Source of the DNA: Oreohelix idahoensis
Lineage: Eukaryota; Mollusca; Gastropoda; Stylommatophora; Oreohelicidae
Direction of reading: 5' to 3'
Assembly: GCA_024509875.1 (NCBI GenBank)
Contig: JAMPIV010006383.1
Span: forward strand, 396,001 to 460,000
DNA: 64,000 nucleotides
This document shows, piece by piece, positions 32,181 to 44,631 of this stretch (its first letter is position 1; every line of letters starts with the position of its first letter). Position numbers and translations under genes: made by a program. The notes under the pieces were generated by a model, which was not told where the DNA came from, did no database searches, and saw only the letters and a program-made list of their open reading frames with translations.

Positions 32181-33080
32181 GAATAGAGGAACCCATCTGT
32201 GTAGTGGACCTAACACCATTTAGAAACATCTTGCTGGCACGCACGAGAAGCGACCAACACAGACAAAACATAAAACGTTATTGTGAAAACTGCAAAATAC
32301 AACTAAATGTAGACAATTTAATGGGCACCAAGTCCCCACATCCAGTACAACAATTAGTAAAACAATATGTCACATAAACAAAAACAATAATTTACAAACG
32401 ATGAGGTGAAATGAAAAACATATTCGGAAAGCAAACTCTTAATTTTCTTACGGCTCAACAATAATAACAAAGTAATGGTATCATAAAAATTAAAACAGCA
32501 CAATATAAAAAGTACATACAATCAGGAAATATATATAGTACAGTACTTAAAAAGGGCATCCTGAGATAACCAACACTTTCATGCATTTGGAGAATGGTTG
32601 AAAATGGTGCGGTACGCCGAAAAGTAGGACAAACACACACATAGCGGGAAAAAAACTCGCCAACTAGAGTTATCTAAGCCGAGCTGTGACAAGACAAATG
32701 CTGTATTTCCAACATTCGTTACATTCACTTCAAAGGCTTTGGCTCCAAATGCATATTCTGCCCAACATCCGACACTGTTAACTGCTAGTCGTTATTTTAA
32801 GGGTTGCTATAATTAAATACCCATCTTCAGAGGAGGATCTACTATGATGTTACAGAAGCTTGAGCTTTATAGCCCCCAAGTCTAATACCTTCTTTTCCCA
32901 TCCCCCAACGCTTTTTTCGATAAAAGGGGCCCCTCAAAGAGTTCAAGCTTCATTGCCCTCAAAATGTAGATCCGCCACTGGTCATGTTCCAAAAACTGTG
33001 TTATACAGAATGTCCGAAAATTATTCACCGAATTATGAAGTTCAATGACCCGTGTGTTACCGGGGCCCGAAAGAGCAGCA
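32181..33080. other. No gene recognised
   Basis: A-rich sequence. Nothing assignable. Confidence 0.4.
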
Positions 33081-33084
33081 AAGA

Positions 33085-33332
33085 ATAGTAACACTGTTCC
33101 CTACCATGCATGTCGTAGAAAGCGACTAAGGAGGGTTGAGCATGGGGCTGGTTACCCCATCCTGTAAAAAAATTTAAACCACAAAAAACTTCAACAAACA
33201 TGGACAAGTCAATTAAGGAAAATAAAACACAGCCATCTAAGACAGGGGGAGGTCCTCTCGCAGGGTGGCGTATGATGCAACACAGAGACAGCCGAAAGGA
33301 GTCTGTGTTACTGACTAACCTTGAAAATGATG
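33085..33332 (+). mobile_element. Probable LINE-derived segment
   Basis: Contains CTACCATGCATGTCGTAGAA, GGGGCTGGTTACCCCATCC and a GGGGGAGGTCC block ahead of a LINE C-terminus at 33333. I believe this is the region upstream of that tail, but no conserved protein motif is readable. Confidence 0.35.
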
Positions 33333-33432
33333 AAGAGAACGTGGAAAGAACGTGAGATGATGGCACGTGACAGGAGGACCGGGCATGTGTTTGTTGAAGG
33401 CCTATGCTCCTTTGGGATTGGAGGGTTATGAT
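33333..33432 (+). mobile_element. LINE C-terminal tail
   Basis: Reads MMARDRRTGHVFVEGLCSFG and a stop, like 15040-15107. Short and truncated. Confidence 0.7.
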
Positions 33433-33469
33433 GAAGTTCAATAATCTTGAGCAGATTCGAGTGTTTAAA

Positions 33470-33785
33470 ATTTTCTTCTTCTTTAGTCCTAAGCCGCCGA
33501 CTGTCAAAGCAGTCAGTGGCCATCACGCCTGGTGGCGTCTTGTAGGGTAGCAACAAACTGCTTCCACTTTGCTCAGTTGGCGGCTATCCTTCGTGCAGTG
33601 CCCCAGCTCTGGTTCATTCTTTGCATCTCGGACTCCACAGTTCTCCGTCAGGTTGTTTTTGCTTGGCCTCTCTTTCGCTTTCCTTCAGGGGTCCATAGCA
33701 TAGCTGTTCTTGTGATGGCATCAGGAGGACGTAGCCAACCTAACTCCAGCGTCTGCCAGCTATGATAGTGTGCATGTCCTCTTGG
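33470..33785 (-). mobile_element. LINE C-terminus (RTE-like tail)
   Basis: On the minus strand, 33770 to 33540 reads LRPPDAITRTAMLWTPEGKR, then KRGQAKTTWRRTVES and a Trp-containing tail with RAKWKQFVATLQDATR, followed by a stop and a GAA-rich 3' end (33490-33472). WTPEGKRKRGRP-type motifs are common at the C-terminus of RTE and related LINE ORFs. It is nearly open, but there is no RT domain. The 3' end matches 14761-14960. Confidence 0.8.
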
Positions 33786-34265
33786 TTGCTCCGAGTAAGC
33801 AGTTCTTGGTTGGTACTGAGAATAAATGGTACTAAATTTGTAGCCTTAAGTCAAGTATTTTATTGGTCATATGCTTTGAAATTCATTCAATAGTGATTGT
33901 GCAGAACACATGGGGGAAAATGGAGTGTTACAAAGTGTGCCCACGAGCAGACATATTGAAAAACTGTACCCTTACCTTTTCATTTTGAATGTGAATTTCA
34001 ATGAATGTGATCAATACAATTCATTGAGTTTAGGCTACAGTTGCAGCATCATTTATTTGTAACACTGATGTCTGCTCAAGGTTGTTGATCTTCAATGTCC
34101 GGTGGATAATTCTCGGAAGTATTACCAAAGCTGATAGTACCCTGCGTATTTTCATTAGTAACGTTTCCATTTTCACACCAGCCATGAGATTCAGGCATAG
34201 AAAACCATTTCTGTTCTTCTATATATACATACATTTACGTAGTCTACTTAATACATCATAATTAC
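33786..34265. other. No gene recognised
   Basis: No assignable feature. Confidence 0.45.
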
Positions 34266-34885
<620 letters not shown>

Positions 34886-35761
34886 TGCATATAAAATGGA
34901 CGAACAAACAGACAGGCTAAGAAAACGAATGTACGAACAATTGATTGATTGATAACGTTACTGCGTACTTTTAATGTCTTTTCCCCACATCATTATCTAA
35001 TATAACCCTACAAATTAACATCTTTATTACTTTCTTAAAACTGTATTATTCTAGAAATCGGATGGATATGTGAGCGTATCTTGGTATCTGTGAAACTACA
35101 ACCGTTTCAAATATCTTATCATCATGCTATGCAACCTCTGGTGGGTGGACTTCGTTGTATTTCAAGCAATAAAGAAAGCAAGAGAGAGAAACATGCACGC
35201 AGTCAGACAAATGGGGAGAAAGAGATAGAGATGTCTTTTGCATCTAAACATCTATTTCATGGATTCCTATGTATATTCTGCGCCTACACTGTCCTCGTTA
35301 GCGGGAGAACATAGAACAGAAATGCATCTGCCGATCAAACGTCGCTCCGCTAGTTTGGAGAACTATTACATGCGACTTACATCAAAACGCTAGCGTCAAA
35401 TACTTCATATCCTGTTCAATATACAAAGATCATTTGATTTAACCCTTTACCGAGCTTGATTCTCTCGATATTTTTAAACAGTCTCTTCTCCTGTCGGTTT
35501 TGGGTTTTTTTTAGAGGCGGAATCTTTGTTCATGTTTATTCATCGTGTCTGCCCATTTGCTGATATTATACGTCATAAAGCCAGTTTTGCGCAGTTTATC
35601 TCCCATATGAATGTTATAGCGATGCTAGAACTTCCTCTACTGCACCTGTTTTGTTCTGTTTACAGCGGCATGAATAAAACAGCTCAGCTAGAACTTTGCT
35701 TACGGCAGTGGAGATACAGTATATTAGTCACGGAATATGAATATAATCTTATTCATCTTTA
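34886..35761. other. No gene recognised
   Basis: AT-rich; two 77-78-codon plus-strand frames have no motif. Confidence 0.4.
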
Positions 35762-36165
35762 AGTACAATGCCTGGTGTGGTGAATGATGATGTGTCTTCA
35801 CAATTTCTTGTCTCCAGCGCTGTTTATACTCTGCTGTTGACGTCTGTCCGTGCCATGATATCAGCTTGTATAGTGTCTTCCCTTGTTTGTCGTCCTCTAT
35901 TTCTTCTTCCTTCCGTCTTTCCTTTGTCACGATATATTCCGGCTATCGTCTTCTCATTATATATCCAAAGAAAGCGGACTGCTTCCTTCCGATGTAAGTA
36001 ATAAGCTTCATCTGCTCCCTGGCTTCATTCAAAATATCCTCATTATTTTTTTTAGAGTTGCCCTTGGTATTCTTCCGTAAAATCACATTTCTGTGGCCTC
36101 TAATGCTTTTCCCAATTTTTTCACTAATTGTCCACGATTCACTTCCATTAGTCAGGAATTGCTCT
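35762..36165 (-). mobile_element. LINE C-terminal fragment
   Basis: The complement matches the WHG...TEL family: KTLYKLISWHGQTSTAEYKQ in the frame from 35930, and RRR/TKERRKEEEIEDDKQG before it. The same family as 5868-6230 and 15119-15350. Stops and frame changes present. Confidence 0.65.
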
Positions 36166-36784
36166 ATAAAACAATGAAGAACTGAATAAATTGTTGCATA
36201 AAATACTTAAGGCGTATTTTTCATTGGATGTTATTAACGAGGAACGTGCTATTGAACCAAAAATTTACATAAATTGAGGATGTTTTCTTCTATGTCAGAC
36301 AATGTTGTTCTTTAACAAGGGCTGCTAAGTTTCTCTAGCTCTTCTGCCCCCAATACCAAGTTGAAGGCTCCTTGGTATTATCTATACTGTAGATCTAGGC
36401 TTTTTATGTGGCTTTTCTGCCATTCCGAGACATATTGAGGTCATGCGCTCCAGTTTCACTAGTTTGGTTGGCATTTAAAGGATTATCACATTTGGTCCAA
36501 AACTAGGAGGAAGAAGCGTGGGTATTCCACGCAATCCAAGGGGGCTTTCCACATATGCAGAGCTAAAATACTGTGCAGTGATTCTGGGATCTCCCAAGGA
36601 ATTATCCTGTCCTACACCGAGCCACTTCTCAGCTCCCCCTGCGCATCATGGGCCCATAGTGAGATCCTCCTGCATGCAGCCTACCAGGTAAAAATCCAGA
36701 GTTGCGTCTGGGGCTCAAGGGACTCCTTAGTGAGCAATGCTGGGTTCTCAACATGTTCCACCCCAGGGGGATTCCCTGGAAGTG
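36166..36784. other. No gene recognised; may include a LINE 3' region
   Basis: Lies just 3' of a minus-strand LINE C-terminus. GC-richer than its surroundings at 36480-36780. Nothing firm. Confidence 0.35.
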
Positions 36785-36975
36785 TGTGGATGATTTCAAG
36801 AGTCATCATCATCATCATGTGACGTTTTCTCTCCAGAACGTTGTCTCCATTACAGCTGCTCTGAACGCATCACGATTGTGGGCAAGTCGACCTGCATCAA
36901 CCAAAGACAAGTTCAGACTCCCTGTGATGTCCTGGGTCCACCGTCGTCTAGGTCGACCCTTTCCCCTTTTTCCAG
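36785..36975 (-). mobile_element. LINE C-terminus interrupted by an LTR
   Basis: The minus strand reads a GRP-like start then RRRWTQDITGSLNLSLVDAG and an AVMETTFWRENVT end with stops, a non-LTR retrotransposon C-terminus. It ends abruptly at 36975, where the LTR begins with TGTCGTCG. Confidence 0.7.
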
Positions 36976-37109
36976 TGTCGTCGATTTTTGATAAGGGAAT
37001 TAAGACACAGATTGGTCCCTTCTGAATAGGACTAGAACAGGTAATAGCTCAGTGGGAGATAAGGCAAAGAAATAGATTTTCCCGAGTGAGATGGTGGAAA
37101 ATAGGTAGA
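36976..37109 (-). repeat. 3' LTR of element B, left piece
   Basis: Nearly identical to 45372-45505, starting TGTCGTCGATTTTTGATAAG. It stops at AATAGGTAGA where LTR A starts. The LTR resumes at 39638, but about 620 bp equivalent to 45506-46129 are missing. Confidence 0.85.
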
Positions 37110-39637
37110 TGTCGTAGATTTTTGATAGGAAAATTAAGACTTGGGTTGGTCCGTTCTGAATAGATTAGAATAAGTGATAGTCACAGTGAGAGGTAGTAAA
37201 TAGAAATAGATTTCCACGAGTGAGATGGTAGAAATTTATAGAGGCTGTCCCGGAAATCGAGAATCTCTCTCTCTCTTTCAGCCTATCTTCTACAACAGAT
37301 CCAGAGGAGTCAGACAGTCTATAAAAAATTATGTATATATTAATATATCTCTATCCACTCCCGTGCCCGCACATACAAGTGACGACAGTTAGACACACAG
37401 ACGTGGGAAAACTATAACAAGGATTATATAGATATTATGGGAACGAACTGACCACCACACTGAAATAAATGTAGGTATAGTTTAATTATCATAGTAAACT
37501 TACATCACAACATATAAAATACATCAAAAGCATGTACACATAGTCATACAAATCAAAGAATGCTACAATAGTGATAGACCCGTTTGTATGGTCCTTCCCC
37601 TGGATATATATAGCTCACAGTCCCGTTAGAAGAAAGTGATAACCCTAAAGAGTTACAGATACATATGATTGAGTCTATGGTTTCCCCCTTTTAAGGTATG
37701 GACAGACTCACTTGATACTCTGCTTTATTCTAAGGGAAAATATTGTTAGCAATAACTTGCATAAAGGAAGTTACAACGTGGGTGACTCAAACAAAGAACC
37801 CCTTCAGTCTACTTTCACTCGGTTCTTTCATCAGGGCCCTGACTCACACAACCTTACCTAAACTCGTGCTGGTGTTCGCCGTCTGGCGCAAACTTCGGGA
37901 CACTCACACACTTTTTATCTGTTTCTGTCGTTTAATGAAGCGGATCCCAGCTCTGCAGATTTGTTTGTTGGTTTCATCAAAATGGATCCGGGGAGCGTCT
38001 GCTTCATGCGATAGTTATTTCAGACTAAAGTTAGTGTCACTTGACTATCGAGGTAAGAATTAGGCTTAAACGGGCACACAGTGTCAGAACACGAGGTTTC
38101 CCTTAATTAGGGAGATGACCGGTGGACAACTTCTCTCAACAGATAATCTAGGTTCACCACACACTTTGTCAACAATGTCGGAAAGTTAATGTTTTAGATT
38201 TCTGTAATTTTCTCGCCACAAAGTAGCCTCAACACAGAGTTCGAGGAGAATATGTTCTGGCCCAAAGGCCCAGTATAAGCATTTATTCTTTAAAAAAAAC
38301 CTGTTAGTGGGATTGGTATTCTGTCTATCTCTGAAGGCACACGCACTGTCAGACAGGTGGTACTTGAAAACCCACGTGGTTAAAGATATAAAATGTTTAT
38401 GTTTCTCACAGGTATGTCTCTGTACTAAACGCCGGCAAAATTTGGGTTACCCCAGTATTCACTGAATAAAGAAAAACACATATGAAATATTTTACATATT
38501 ATGTACTCAGTATAACTTACGTTTTGAACTGCAAGCGTACAGCTTGACTTATCATTTAAACTTTCCCGTGAAATAAGTTATATAAAAAAATCTATCAACA
38601 TGAATTAGGAATACCTACGTATTCCGTCAACACTCATGAGGCATCTAGCATTTATAAGTTAGTTAGAAAAATTATTCTCGTCTGATTATTTAACAGTAAA
38701 ATTAAATTCCTTAATAGCCGACTGAGTTTAAGCTAGAAATTATAATTTCTGTTTTCCACTGTAACTCGTCACTATAAAATAATACAGACTATATAAAATA
38801 AGCACTCTGCACCAAATCTAACTAGTGGAATATGAAATAAGCGATTATCACTTTAAACACTTCACAAAATATAGATGTATATATATATTTACCTCAACAC
38901 AGAACTACAGGTGGTCGCACAACTTTAGAATCATACGCTGATATATTTATTGAAGTCTAGAAGTTCGACAAATTGTCGAAACAAACTGAGAAACGTCGCT
39001 ATACAGCTTATTCTTTTCACGAGCAACCTGTCTACTGCGAAGTTTGAGGACTGAATGAAAATAAAGTTTCAAACTCCGGTAAATATCTTAAACCAGGACA
39101 CAGGGGTCCCAACTTATTTCGCAAAATGAAATAATCTCCCCTTCTCATTCTTAAACACCTTACATAAACTAGAAGACTACCATGAACTGACACTCGTGCG
39201 TTTTCACACCTCACGCTGACCAGGGCCAACAGTGAGTGCCTTGTCAGCTGGGATTTCCAGACAAATGTCTCAAACTGCGCCGAGGAGATGTCGGTTATCG
39301 CGCCTCACCTGAGCGCTCAGCCGATGAAACTCGTTGTGGCAGGTGAAAATGCAGACAAAATGTCGCCTATAGGTCTGGCGAAAGCGAATATTCACAGTTT
39401 CGTCCACTACGCAATAACCTCCCGAGCCTGGCATCTACGTAATAACATCACTAGTGCGTTTCTAAATGAGAACAGACTTTCGGCGAAAGTTTGAATGGGA
39501 AAATAGTAATGTTTAAGTCGCAAACGAACGAATGCAAAAAATTACAAAAAAGATAAAAGAGTGATAATAAAATAGAGGACACGGGTGAAGAAAAGAAGAG
39601 TATATAGAGAATTTAATGATCATAACTCTCTGTGACA
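37110..39637 (-). mobile_element. LTR A, complete solo LTR inside another LTR
   Basis: Complete LTR of 2.5 kb from TGTCGTAG (37110) to CTGTGACA (39637). It is homologous to the inverted solo LTR at 29540-32163; shared blocks include the AGAAGTTCGACAAATTGTCG segment. It splits LTR B, but the flanks (GTAGA and AACCA) are not a duplication, and target sequence is missing. Confidence 0.85.
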
Positions 39638-41481
39638 AACCACTCATTCCTGCTTTCTTTCTATCCATACAACAGTGGCCACTGACATTCGTTTTTACCT
39701 ACAAACTTGATTTTCACCTTCTGGCGCAAACCTTATGACACACACACCCACAGCAACTCCAGTGTTCTTTTGGCAAAGAGAACCCCAGCTCTACAGAGAC
39801 CGGTTAATTCCAATTCCTCCGGGGAGCGTTCTCTGTACGACTATATATATATTTTTTGGATTACTGTTTATGTCACTTCAGATCAGTTCAGGTAATAGAT
39901 GTCACAGTGCTCACAGTGTCAGAATCTTGAGGTTTCCAGTATTTAGGAAATATCAGGTCGGTTACTTCTCTCAGTACAAAATTCTTGGTCACACCACAAA
40001 TGATCAAACGTCGGAAATGTTAAGGTAAATGAGATTGGAGCAATAAATCTGGATCTGTATGCCAGGTACCAAGTCACTCTTAATGTTGTTTGGGTTTGTA
40101 TTAGGTCTCTCCCTGTGTGTAAACACAACCTCAGACTAGATTTACCTTGAAGACCCAGAACTAAGTTAAAAATGTTCTTTAGTATGATTATTCCCAGATT
40201 AACAGGGAAGCCGCTGGTAAGGTTTAGGGTTTGACCCAGATAATGTATAAAGAGAAAAACATACAAAATACTTAACCAATATATAGTATACACAATGCTA
40301 TCCTACCTCGCGTAAAATATAATATATTTATCCACTTCGGTTATTTAACTTTAAATTATAAACTACAAGCTTAGAGCTTGTCTTATCGTTTAAAAACTCG
40401 TGAAATAAATTCTTGTCATTTAAAAAAACCCGTCATCATGAATTAGAAATAAATACATATTTCGTCAATATAAATCAGTGCCTTTACTTAGTGGGTTAAA
40501 ATATTCTCTGACTGGTTACTAGCAGTAATTAAATTTATATTATAGCTAAAAGAGTTTAGCTAGAAATTAGTATTTGTTCTGCTATCCAGTGTAACACAGT
40601 AAACCTAGAGAAATACCATTTATGGACCTATTTAGTAAATCATTCTGCACAGAATCTTAGAGAAATATAATTGACGATTTAACTAGTTAAATCACTCCAA
40701 CTACTAGTATAATAATTACCTTCACACAAATTACTGAGACTAACTCCACCGAAAACTAAGACTCTACTTTTACAAGTGATTCTAGAGTCGTAGCTAGATG
40801 TCTTCTGAATCTATGGAGAACTGGATAACTAGAGTTAGAATGCTCTAGTATATATATATCTCTGAAATCAAAGAGACTATTGCACTATTGACCGAAACCA
40901 GACTCTCTGCCAGATGTTAGCACCTACGGAGAATTCTCCGTTCAATCTGCAAATCACAGATCTTTCTCACACTAAAGCCGAAAAACCAGAACTCATGCTC
41001 TCTCGATTAGATCGGCATAACGTAATTTGCTAATCAGTGCAAATTTTACACGTCTCTGCTTGTCTGGCCATTTCTAGCGAGCAGTGTTCTTAGATCTTGC
41101 GATTCGCCGTGTTTAATTGCTTTTCAAACGAACAGTTTTACAAGGGGAGTAATAGAAATTTGCTCACCTTGGTTCCAAAATTACCTGCTCTTAGTACTAA
41201 AAGTAATCCATCCTTGATCGCTGTCTTATCTATTACCACGATTTTCAATCGCTGGCGTTAAGAATAAATTACAGATCAACGTAGCTAGATGGTCTGCTGG
41301 TTGAACATCATCAAAGAAAATAGCGAACAAAAATAAATTAGGCGTGCTAAATTGGAAAAAGAAAAGACAGATCTCTGAATATGGAAGGTTTAAGTTAAAA
41401 CAGGCGTAGGTGAAACTAGGTAAAAGAAAAGTGTACAAAAAGAACTAGATATATGAAATGTTATTTTCATAATCTGTCACA
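39638..41481 (-). repeat. 3' LTR of element B, right piece
   Basis: 39638-40495 is highly similar to 46130-47003. The LTR continues to CTGTCACA at 41475-41481, whose complement TGTGACAG is a canonical LTR start. Directly inside is a purine-rich tract on the minus strand (AAAGCGGGGACG, 41496-41485), a good polypurine tract. Confidence 0.85.
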
Positions 41482-41739
41482 GACGTCCCCGCTTTAAGAT
41501 ATGAAACCACTTCATGTCTACTTTATGGAAATTGATTTCCTATATCAGTAGCTTCCGGGTGACTGTTATCTTCACTCTCATCATCCTCCTCCGTCTGTCT
41601 CCAATTCCTACTCATGAAATCTGCTCCAACGTTTTTCTTTCTCTGGAATGTATTCCGTTTGCGCTTGAAAGAGTGTCGCCGAGTTTGACATTGCTAAAAG
41701 ATTCCGTGTGTTTACAGTGGCTATTCCCTGCAACTATCG

Positions 41740-42150
41740 TCATCTTCGACAGTAATGGCGATCACCAGGAGATGTTTGGGGGACGGCACCGGTCTTTCCA
41801 AGTATTTCTTTAACAGATTTACACGGTAGACCTTCTCCTTTAACTTTGATAGAGATCTGGTAGTTAGCCCTTGAGACCTTTTTAAGGACGGTAAACGGCC
41901 CTTGCCATCCGATACGTAGTTTGTTGTTACCGGTTGGGAGTAGCAACATAACTTTCTCTCCTGCTTCCAATTCTCTTTCTTTTGCGACTTTCCTGTATCG
42001 GTTAGTGTGCTTTGCGCGTGCTCGTTTAATGTTGGTCGTTGCTAGGTCCCATCGTAGTTTTAACCTTTCCTTTCATTCCGACACATATTTCCTGGCTGAG
42101 ACGACTGTCTCATCAGCCTTCTGGTCTGTCAGGGACCGAAGTAAGGCTTC
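41740..42150 (-). pseudogene. Integrase C-terminal domain of element B
   Basis: The frame from 41970 reads EAGEKVMLLLPTGNNKLRIG followed by WQGPFTVLKKV. This is the SH3-like GPF/Y module found at the C-terminus of gypsy-type integrases, which helps target-site selection. The link back to the catalytic core (42161) passes through frame changes but the linker residues are readable. It is the last recognisable coding segment before the 3' LTR. Confidence 0.75.
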
Positions 42151-42160
42151 AAGCGGCCTC

Positions 42161-42860
42161 TTAATAGGTCTGTCGAATAAAAGTGTAGCTGTGGGGAAAT
42201 CCTGTGGAAGTATGTGGGGCTTCCCTGTGAGTGAATAAAGCTGCAGATATACAAAGGTCCCAATCTTCAGGTTTCTCTTGTCCCAGTTTACATAGCATCA
42301 TGTTGAGGTTTCCGTTGGCACGTTCTACTAACCCACTTCCGGCCGGATTATAAGGTCTTATGTAGATGTGCTGGTTCCTCAAGATCTTAACGATCTCATC
42401 CATTAACAGGTTACGGTATGGGGATCCGTTATCCGTCAAAACTTGTTGAGGGAATCGCAACCGTATAAAAATCTGCACGAGGGCTTCTGCAACATGCTTG
42501 GAATCCGTGCATGTTAGCGGTATAGCTTCTGCCCATAAAATGCATGTGTCGACTAAGGTCAGGATGAAACTGTTCCTTCTTTTAGTCCTTTCTAAGAGTC
42601 CTAAAATGTCGATCACAACCCGGTCAAATGGTGTCACCACTACTGGCATTTCACCCATGGAAACTGCGAGTGTCAAATGCTTGGGTGTCACCCGTTGGCA
42701 CTTGGCTAAGGATTTCACGTACCTGATAATATCAGAGTTTTTCCTGGCCGCCAATAGTGAGTTTTTATTCGCTGATTTGTGGCGTTCTGTCCCATATGCC
42801 CGCTAAAGGGAGAGAGTGCCCCATTTCTAAGATTTGGCTTCTGTACTAATTTGGTACCAG
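42161..42860 (-). pseudogene. Integrase zinc-binding and catalytic core of element B
   Basis: The catalytic triad is present: Asp in VVIDILGLL, Asp in LTDNGSPY and Glu in GLVERANGNL, with 35 residues between the second Asp and the Glu (D,D35E). The N-terminal HHCC domain (42860-42690) is damaged: the first His region (LEMGHSLPLAG) runs into stops and a frameshift. The expected CxxC at its end reads SLAKC, so one Cys is lost. Integrase would process LTR ends and join them to host DNA. Inactive because of the frame breaks. Confidence 0.85.
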
Positions 42861-43345
42861 GAGCTGATTAAAACCTTGTTCAGGCTTGCCCGTTCTGCGA
42901 TAAAGTACGTCATCCTTAGAAAAAATGTCCCCGTAATGTCTAGGGTCCTTAGCCATGGGCAGTTTCCTAAAGCAGGGTGCCAAGGTAGGGTCCTTTTGTT
43001 GCGCTTCTTTAAGTTCCTTAGGTAACAAATTTGGCACAGGCTCCCGTTCCTTCTTGGTTTGCCCTCTTGTAGTTACTGCTGCCACAATTGGCTCTTCCGG
43101 TTTCCCAATAAACACATATCTACCGCCAAGTATGACTGGGTAGATTGGGTCATCCATAGCAGCCGCTTTGATCACACCTCTGACAAAATCAGAGTGGATC
43201 TCCACCAATGCGATGGGAAGCGTTGTTGGTGCATTACTCTTAAAAACTCCACAAAGTTCGACGGTTTTTTCTGTCTCTTGACCAGGTTTGTCCAAATGTC
43301 TTGCTACAATGCAATCAAAAGAAAGCCCCGTGTCAAAAAGACAAA
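42846..43345 (-). pseudogene. Aspartic protease and linker of element B
   Basis: Near 43333 the minus strand reads LFDTGLSFDCIVARHL, with DTG as the protease catalytic motif. A flap-side segment and the closing PVILGGRYV follow; then the linker with TTRGQTKKEREPVPNLLP, DPTLAPCFRKLP and VLYRRTGKPEQ leads into integrase. The frame differs from gag, so a frameshift lies near the DTG. It would cleave the gag-pol polyprotein. No RT sequence separates it from integrase. Confidence 0.8.
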
Positions 43346-44242
43346 AAGTTGAAGACCCGTTAAATTAACAGTTTCTCGCGTTGAGGGCCTCTCTCCCTCA
43401 GGTTGAGAATCACTGACATCAATTCTTCCTTGCGAGACTGTTTGCAAGCATCCGATGCGTTTAGGCTCGGTGTGCTCGCTCTGATCATATGTCCCGTGTG
43501 TAGGGATTTTCCCTTTGTCACCTTGTCCTTTCTGACCGCGCTGCAATGTAAGACGGTCGGGTTGATCAGACTGTATGTTGTTGGTGGGGTACTTGTTTTT
43601 GTAGAACTTAGATTTTTCAGGAGGGGGATTCTGGGGTCCAGTTTCTCTGTGGTTAAGCTGCTGAGAAGAATGGGAAGATTGCTCTATGTTATTCTTTAGA
43701 GAAAGGTCTTCTGTCGGTTTACGTTTTGCGGCCGGCAGTTCGGCCAGCGCATTATGATATCGCTCAGACTTTTCCAAAATGTCTTCCAGCTTTTCTGCAC
43801 CTTGCTCAGCTAGAAATCTACGGGTTTCACTCAACAAAGTATTCTTTATCTGTTCGGTTACAACAAACTCCTCAAGTCCTTCATAGGTAGAGGCAAGCTG
43901 CGAAAGCTCCAGGCACTTTGTCAAGTATCCCTTTAGACGAGACGAGAACTGCAGAAAAGTTTCAGAGCTCTCCTTTCTGCTGTTACGAAACAGTTGCAAA
44001 AATTTGCGAACGTTCATTTCAAATCGTTCAAGTAAAGCTTCCTTCAACAAGTCGTAATTGTCTTGTTGGCTGCTTTCCAGTTTTGCATACGCATCATAAG
44101 CAGACCCTTTTAGAGCCTGGGAAAGTTTCAAACACCAACGAGACCTCTCTAAACCGTACAGATTGGCCATTTTCTCAAATTTTTCTAGATACGTGTCAAT
44201 CTTTTCATAAGGACATGGGAAAGATTCTAGAGCAAAAGACAT
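43304..44242 (-). pseudogene. Gag capsid-like region of element B
   Basis: Residues 1-170 of this 312-codon frame form a helical, retrotransposon capsid/SCAN-like region: PYEKIDTYLEKFEKMANLYG, WCLKLSQALKGSAYDAYAKL, and FLQFSSRLKGYLTKCLELSQ. The C-terminal part is polar with many Gln, Lys and Pro. No CCHC knuckle is readable. Gag assembles the particle. The frame is broken both upstream (from the coiled coil) and downstream (to the protease). The true start is likely the ATG at 44631. Confidence 0.8.
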
Positions 44243-44346
44243 AGCAATGAGTTGAGGAGATTGAGTGTTAGAAGGATCAATTAGCTGAGATTGAGGTAGA
44301 GAGTCACCTTTACTTGAGGTAGAGGCAGCACCACGAATTTGGACCT

Positions 44347-44631
44347 CTAGAGTTTTAAGCGCCAGTTCGTGCTCTCTCTCTCTTTCTCTCTTTTTTCGGG
44401 TTGTCTTTCCTTCTCTCTTTCGTTCGCCCTGCGGATTTCCATTTCCTCCTCAATATTTTTCTGCTGTAATAGACGGTCTTCCGCTTCTTTCCTCTCCGCT
44501 CTATCTTCCTTCTCTCTAGCTTCATGTCTGTCAAGTTTATCCCTGACAAAAGCTTTCGCTTCTTCTCCTTCCAATCCCTCTTCTCTTGCTTCCTCTCTGA
44601 GCATCTGCCTAAGCTTTGCACGATCTGCCAT
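44347..44631 (-). pseudogene. Gag N-terminal coiled coil of element B
   Basis: MADRAKLRQMLREEAREEG, followed by a Glu/Arg/Lys-rich heptad segment (EKEDRAERKEAEDRLLQQK). A frame change near 44390 leads into the ELALKTLEVQIRGAAS linker and the capsid region. The element in the tandem array also has a charged coiled coil at this place, supporting relatedness. The ATG at 44631 lies 740 bp inside the 5' LTR. Confidence 0.7.
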
